A stretch of DNA of 64,000 nucleotides from Segatella copri (GTDB taxonomy: Bacteria > Bacteroidota > Bacteroidia > Bacteroidales > Bacteroidaceae): positions 310,001 to 374,000 of the forward strand of contig NZ_CATKVU010000006.1 in the NCBI RefSeq assembly GCF_949820605.1. Reading direction: 5' to 3'. A model generated the notes under the pieces. The model saw nothing but the letters and a program-made list of their open reading frames with translations. It had not been told where the DNA came from and searched no databases. A program made the position numbers and the translations under genes. Positions 59,502-64,000 of the stretch are shown here, one piece after another. How positions within the stretch are numbered: the stretch's first letter is position 1; the number at the start of each line of letters is the position of its first letter.

Positions 59502-61931
59502 ATGGAAGATAATCACATATACACAGAATTCATGTCAAACAAACAGTTATTTAAACCGTTTGTTTCATGGCCCGATTGTGTACATTTGGGATTGAACAAT
59601 GTAGATGCTATTTCGAATAAACTTCTTAATGAGATTACATTGAGAAGAGGTGAACATCTGCTATGGGTATCGCGTCATAAAGCTAATTGGAAGGCGAAAG
59701 ACGATGATGAGAAAACTCCTTCAGGTTGTATCATCACAGATCAACGCATTTGCTATTTCAATTTAAATGATAAGAAAAAAAGTTTTAGCGTAGAGTGGGG
59801 TGAGGTTGCAGCTATAAAGCACATGATGAATAGTTTCTACATCCAAAAGTCATCAGTAACGACATCTAATGAGTTGAAGATTAGCGACTACTCTTTGTTC
59901 GACAAAAAAGTTGAAAACTCAAGTCCGGTTGTTACCCTTTTAAAGGGTGTATTTACCAATAAAGAACAAGAATCAAAAATGACCAAAGAACAATTGTTTT
60001 CTGAATTTGAAGAACAACTCAAACAATTACCGTATAAGGATGGACGGACTGTTCTGAAAAATGAGGAACCAAAAGATAAAAAAGTAGTTATAGGATCTTT
60101 GTCTAATGCAAAGCATGAGTCTGTTGATGTTTTGTCAGATAAGAACAAGTCTTCGCAGAGTTTGTCTTCTAAAGATGAAATAAAGAAGGCTTATAAGAAT
60201 TTGCAAGAAATCTTGCAAAGTACTCAAAGGGATGTCTTTGACTTAAATGGAGTAAATTCACAGTTTAATACTGTTAAGGGGAAAATTGCCTTTGCGTTTG
60301 ATTCGAAAATAAAAGAAGCTAAGAAAGAATTAGATGTGGCTTTAAAGGATACTGTATGGGATAATCTTGTTATAGCTTTCTTTGGAGAAACAAATGCAGG
60401 TAAGAGCACAATTATCGAGACCTTTAGAATTCTTTTTGATGATAAACGTAAAAAAGAAGATGGTCTGATTGTGGGTGATGGCAGACACGACTTTACAAAA
60501 ACCTATGAAGAATATCATTTGTCTATTGCAGGCCATCCTTTTACTTTGATAGACGTACCTGGTATTGAAGGAAATGAATCAGAGTTTAAAGATGTGATAA
60601 AAACAGCTTTGCATAAGGCTCATTGTATCTTTTATGTTCAGGGACATAATAAGAAACCAGATCGAGCTACAGCTGAAAAAATCAAGAAATATCTAGGAGA
60701 TTGGGTAAAGGTTTATTCAATCTATAATGTGCGTGGTGGTGTTAGCAATTATGATGAAGAAGAAGAACGCGAAACATTGATAACTTCAGGTATCTTAAAG
60801 GCTGAAAGTTTAATACGGGCAGAATTTAAAACTATATTGGGTGATGTTTATGCTGGGCATGTAACCTTGCAGGGTCTGTTGGCTATGTCTGCTAAAGCAT
60901 CATTTTCGTCTAAACGAGAAGATTTGATAAGAGGACAACAAAAGTTATTGAAGTATTTTGGTGGTTCTGCTGATAAAGTTTTGGAGTTTAGCCAATTTAA
61001 GACATTGATAACTCTTGTTGAACAGAAATCCTCTAATTTTAAGTCTGAAATCATAGAAGCAAACAAACAGAAATTGATATCTTTGGCAGGTAATATTGCC
61101 ACCGATATTGAGCAGGTAATGGAATCTCAGAAGAACTATTTAGCCAATTTGGAGTTAAATCTTCGAACTATAAATCGAGAGGTTTGCAATAATAGTATGG
61201 ATTCTGCTTTAAGAAATATAACTAACAAGACAAGAAATGCCATTACAAGTGCCTATGGTGAATTGAAATCAGAGATTTTTGATCTTATAGATAATGAACC
61301 AAGTAATATTAATCAATTAGCAGAACAGTATCAAGAAGATGTTATAGAGAATTTAGAGAATCGTATTAAGTCTATTGTTAACGATGAATTAAAAAAAGTT
61401 CGTGATACTGCAAATCGAAAGATAAAAGATTTGGATGGTGTAAACATAAAGCCAATACAATTCAATCAATCTATTGACCTTGAAACAGAGATAGATTTCT
61501 CTGGAGCATTAGGAGAATTAGATATCGATCTCGCAGATGTTCTTTCATGGACAGCTAAAACTGCAGGTACTGCAGCTACAGGAGCTCTTGTTGGATCTTT
61601 TATACCAGGTATAGGGACTTTAATAGGTGCAGGTGTAGGAGCTTTTGTCGGTGGCATTGCTCATGCATGTTCTGGAGATGGCGGAAAGGCTGATGCTCGA
61701 AAAAGCGTATCTGATGCTATCGGTAAGGCAACTCAGCGAGCTAAGAACAATGTCAAATCAATGTTGGCACCTGTTATTAGAGATATGGATATTCAAAAGC
61801 GCCAATTAACTAATTCTGTCAAAACAGAATTGACAAATATTGAGGAATTACAAGAAACTCTTGATACTTTTGATGTTGAAATATCAGAATTTGTAAATGA
61901 ATTAAAACATAAACGTTATGGAAGAATTTAA
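59502..61931 (+). CDS. Dynamin-like GTPase with N-terminal PH-like domain (LeoBC-like)
   Basis: An 809-residue protein. Residues about 30-150 look like a bacterial PH/GRAM-type domain (GEHLLWVSRHKANWKA, GCIITDQRICYFNL). A charged linker follows, then a GTPase domain at about 270-520 with G1 GETNAGKS (about 294-301) and G3 DVPG (about 351); a classical NKxD motif is not obvious. Next come long coiled helices (about 520-670), a glycine-zipper membrane segment (about 685-722, LVGSFIPGIGTLIGAGVGAF) and a helical tail. This is the layout of membrane-remodelling dynamin-like proteins. The next gene overlaps by 14 bp. The pair resembles LeoBC/LeoA of the Eleos defence system; orthology is inferred from architecture. 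Confidence 0.8.
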   Translation: MEDNHIYTEFMSNKQLFKPFVSWPDCVHLGLNNVDAISNKLLNEITLRRGEHLLWVSRHKANWKAKDDDEKTPSGCIITDQRICYFNLNDKKKSFSVEWGEVAAIKHMMNSFYIQKSSVTTSNELKISDYSLFDKKVENSSPVVTLLKGVFTNKEQESKMTKEQLFSEFEEQLKQLPYKDGRTVLKNEEPKDKKVVIGSLSNAKHESVDVLSDKNKSSQSLSSKDEIKKAYKNLQEILQSTQRDVFDLNGVNSQFNTVKGKIAFAFDSKIKEAKKELDVALKDTVWDNLVIAFFGETNAGKSTIIETFRILFDDKRKKEDGLIVGDGRHDFTKTYEEYHLSIAGHPFTLIDVPGIEGNESEFKDVIKTALHKAHCIFYVQGHNKKPDRATAEKIKKYLGDWVKVYSIYNVRGGVSNYDEEEERETLITSGILKAESLIRAEFKTILGDVYAGHVTLQGLLAMSAKASFSSKREDLIRGQQKLLKYFGGSADKVLEFSQFKTLITLVEQKSSNFKSEIIEANKQKLISLAGNIATDIEQVMESQKNYLANLELNLRTINREVCNNSMDSALRNITNKTRNAITSAYGELKSEIFDLIDNEPSNINQLAEQYQEDVIENLENRIKSIVNDELKKVRDTANRKIKDLDGVNIKPIQFNQSIDLETEIDFSGALGELDIDLADVLSWTAKTAGTAATGALVGSFIPGIGTLIGAGVGAFVGGIAHACSGDGGKADARKSVSDAIGKATQRAKNNVKSMLAPVIRDMDIQKRQLTNSVKTELTNIEELQETLDTFDVEISEFVNELKHKRYGRI

Positions 61932-63609
61932 TATAAAAAACAACAAATTGCAGAAACTAACTGCATTGAAACAACTTCTGCAAAAAGGAGTGGAGTATAT
62001 ACCTGAATTACAATCTTATCTTGGTAAGATAGATAGTATCGTGAATACCATAAAAGATGGAGAAATTAGCGTTGTCTTGTTGGGTAGTTTTTCTGATGGA
62101 AAGACGAGTGCTATTGCAGGTTTATTAGGTAGATTGGAAGATAATATGAAGATTGATAATGATGAGTCTTCTGATGAACTTACCATTTATCGCCCTAAGG
62201 ATCTTAAAAAGGGATTCAAGATAATTGATACTCCAGGATTGTTTGGTACAAAAGAAAGGGAAATTAATGGTCAAAATATAAAGTTTTCAGAAATTACAGA
62301 ACGTTATATTTCTGAGGCTCACATTATTATTTATGTTTGTGATGCTGTAGTTCCGTTGAAGGATAGTCATGTTGAGATTATTCGTCGCATTATGCGTGAT
62401 TACCATAAACTCGACAATACCATTTTTGTTATTAACAAAATGGATGAAGCTGGTTATGACTTGTTGGACGAGTACGACTTTAATAATGGTTGTAAGATAA
62501 AGAAGGAGAACCTAATTTCTCGTTTGCGTAGTACCATAAACTTGACTCCTGACGAGGAGAAACGTTTGCATGTTGTATGTATCGCTGCGGATCCAAAAGG
62601 AAAGGGTTTGCAACATTGGTTCTCCAAAATAGACAGTTATTATGAGCGTTCTCATATTAAGGATTTGAGAAAATGCGTAAATGCAGTAGTCAATAATGCC
62701 GATACTGATAAGTTGTCTTCGTCTTCTTATGAAACATCAGTTTCTGAAGTTGTTGATGGATTACACAAAGCAATTGTATGTACCGAAAAACCGGTATCGA
62801 AGGCAATTGTTAAAATGGAGCGAGATTGTACAGAGATAGAGGAAGCCGGAAAGCATTTGAAGTCTGAACTTACATTATCCCGTAATGAGCTTCGTCAAGC
62901 TATTAATGAAATAAAGAATGATGCCATTCGTGAAATCAATGGTGCTTCATTAGAAACTATTGGCAATATTATTTCTGCTCAACTTGGAGTGCAAAATAAT
63001 CAGGTTACTTTTTATGTCTTCCAAGACAAACTGTCTGCTCAAATTGAGCAATGTTGTGAAGCTAACGCCAATAATGTAAATCTTGCAGCCGTGAAAATAG
63101 AAAAAGCCTATTCGATGCAAGATGCCATGTTAAATGATGCCGTGAAATATGGTGTTGACCAATTGAAAAACTTGAATATAACAGGTGAGCAGATTAAAGC
63201 TGTTCGTGATGTAATCGCCAAAGGTTATAAGTTCAAGCCTTGGGGAGCCATCAATATGGGAAAGAATATTACCAAATGGGCTGGCTGGATTGGAGCTGGA
63301 ATTGGAACCGCTTTTGAACTTTATGGTTGGTATAAACAATATAAAGATCAGAAGAAGTTGAATGAGCTTAAGAAATCATTAACTAATGCGATAAATGATT
63401 GTATAAGCAATGTGTTCAAAACTTTTGAGTCAGACAATGAGTATTATAAGAATTTTGCGCCATCTTATATACTGTTATGTCAGAAGATTCAGGAGCGAAA
63501 TGAAGAAATTGCCTCTTTGAAACAGAAAGTTCAATATTTAGAAAATTACAAACGAGATATTGAGGCATGGAAGAATTCTGCTGAATATGTCGATTTTGAA
63601 GAAGTTTAA
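61918..63609 (+). CDS. Dynamin-like GTPase (LeoA-like)
   Basis: A 563-residue GTPase whose start overlaps the end of the previous gene by 14 bp. G1 is GSFSDGKT (about residues 57-64), G3 is DTPG (about 104) and G4 is INKMDEAG (about 172-179), followed by CIAADPKGKG as a G5-type loop, so the nucleotide site is complete. Helical regions follow, then a hydrophobic segment near residue 460 (WAGWIGAGIGTAFELYGWY) and a coiled-coil tail. The length is close to that of LeoA (about 565 residues). It likely forms a hetero-complex with the upstream GTPase at membranes. Confidence 0.82.
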   Translation: MEEFNIKNNKLQKLTALKQLLQKGVEYIPELQSYLGKIDSIVNTIKDGEISVVLLGSFSDGKTSAIAGLLGRLEDNMKIDNDESSDELTIYRPKDLKKGFKIIDTPGLFGTKEREINGQNIKFSEITERYISEAHIIIYVCDAVVPLKDSHVEIIRRIMRDYHKLDNTIFVINKMDEAGYDLLDEYDFNNGCKIKKENLISRLRSTINLTPDEEKRLHVVCIAADPKGKGLQHWFSKIDSYYERSHIKDLRKCVNAVVNNADTDKLSSSSYETSVSEVVDGLHKAIVCTEKPVSKAIVKMERDCTEIEEAGKHLKSELTLSRNELRQAINEIKNDAIREINGASLETIGNIISAQLGVQNNQVTFYVFQDKLSAQIEQCCEANANNVNLAAVKIEKAYSMQDAMLNDAVKYGVDQLKNLNITGEQIKAVRDVIAKGYKFKPWGAINMGKNITKWAGWIGAGIGTAFELYGWYKQYKDQKKLNELKKSLTNAINDCISNVFKTFESDNEYYKNFAPSYILLCQKIQERNEEIASLKQKVQYLENYKRDIEAWKNSAEYVDFEEV

Positions 63610-63629
63610 CCATTTAATATTTTAGAATT

Positions 63630-63749
63630 ATGAGTGAAGAAAAAATTGAAACAAAGAAAAAAGAGAAGGGTGTTTGGAAGGCTCTTGGTTTGGCAGCTGT
63701 AGCCGTTGGAGGGCTAGCAGTAACACTAGCTAAAGAACTGAAAAAGTAA
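63630..63749 (+). CDS. 39-residue membrane-type peptide after the dynamin pair
   Basis: The ORF begins 20 bp after the LeoA-like stop codon, on the same strand, and is followed by a hairpin at 63764. The peptide has a Lys/Glu-rich N-terminus (MSEEKIETKKKEKG), one hydrophobic helix (VWKALGLAAVAVGGLAVTLA) and a KELKK end. It is too short for routine gene calling. It could be a membrane anchor, a regulator or an effector of the system. Its reality rests on position, composition and the hairpin after it. Confidence 0.6.
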   Translation: MSEEKIETKKKEKGVWKALGLAAVAVGGLAVTLAKELKK

Positions 63750-63763
63750 TAACGTATCTATTT

Positions 63764-63792
63764 GACTATTGGGAGTTTTTCTCCCGATAGTC
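63764..63792 (+). terminator. Hairpin closing the dynamin operon
   Basis: GACTATTGGGAG (63764-63775) pairs along 12 positions with CTCCCGATAGTC (63781-63792) around a T5 loop. The U-run after it is poor, so it may be an RNA-stabilising hairpin. Confidence 0.6.
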
Positions 63793-63810
63793 TATTGGTG
63801 GATTCTCTAT

Positions 63811-63996
63811 ATGGTTAAGAAACTAACTGTGAAACGAATTGACGAAATACAGAATATTTTAAATGAAGTATATTGTCTGAAATGTTCGATAATAAACACA
63901 TTATAGGAATATCTTGATATGATTCGCAAAAAGCATATAGAGAATAGGAAGAAAGCATTCAAAGAGAATGACTTTAAGGATTCAACAACAGGATAA
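63811..63996 (+). CDS. Possible small coiled-coil ORF interrupted by TAG
   Basis: A frame from the ATG at 63811 reads 31 codons (MVKKLTVKRIDEIQNILNEV ...), meets a TAG at 63904-63906, and continues in the same frame for 29 codons (EYLDMIRKKHIENRKKAFKE ...) to the TAA at 63994-63996. Both halves look like parts of one helical, basic peptide. It could be a broken gene, two mini-ORFs (the second from the ATG at 63919) or chance. Low confidence. Confidence 0.3.
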
Positions 63997-64000
63997 ATAA

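Overview
The window looks like a chromosomal segment from a Bacteroidales member, most likely Prevotella/Segatella. The reasons are the many promoters of the Bacteroidota type (TTTG, 19-20 bp, TAnnTTTG), a BtuB-BtuG-DUF4465 vitamin B12 locus behind a cobalamin riboswitch, a GH115 xylan glucuronidase, a DUF3822/pseudopilin-like pair and an HYC_CC_PP copper-type locus. The genus is an inference; no rRNA is present. One tRNA gene, tRNA-Tyr(GTA), is present.

Layout. 0-7.6 kb: an outer-membrane barrel protein divergent from a sensor kinase/response regulator pair, a zeta-toxin-like pair, glycerate kinase and a HAD phosphatase. 7.6-13.5 kb: riboswitch-controlled B12 uptake operon. 13.5-17.6 kb: housekeeping genes (ettA, mgtC-like, a methyltransferase, a DUF4476 protein). 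17.8-20.3 kb: a truncated AlbA-type regulator and a DUF4143 ATPase lying between two copies of a 71-bp sequence. 20.3-24.9 kb: etfB-etfA-acyl-CoA dehydrogenase operon and riboflavin synthase. 25-34 kb: accessory DNA with a hydrolase, gene remnants, an AlbA/McrB/McrC restriction operon (McrB carries an EVE domain and an IF2N-like N-terminus), an HU-like protein and repeat arrays. 34-45.5 kb: core genes (GH115, dnaG, cls, rsmD, DUF3822, RecD-like helicase, tRNA-Tyr, SprT-like). 44-49 kb also holds several genes with internal deletions (ABC permease, SGNH/MBOAT, dcp). 49.9-54.5 kb: about 1.3 kb of repeat-filled non-coding DNA, a possible UDG-fold protein, a LysR stump and another AAA ATPase. 54.5-57.7 kb: a heavy-metal (probably copper) uptake locus. 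57.7-59.2 kb: repeats and a structured RNA resembling Bacteroidales 6S RNA. 59.2-64 kb: a small conserved ORF, then two overlapping dynamin-like GTPase genes and a 39-residue membrane-type peptide. This last group resembles the Eleos (LeoBC/LeoA) anti-phage system with an added small gene.

Two themes stand out. First, at least four intergenic arrays share a 22-bp period while their unit sequences differ, and within an array the unit drifts from one end to the other; a fifth array has a 33-bp period. Second, about ten genes are scarred by internal or terminal deletions, and short repeats run into stop codons or coding sequence. The strongest candidate for an undescribed system is the dynamin pair with its small peptide; the strongest candidate for an unexplained DNA structure is the family of drifting 22-bp arrays.
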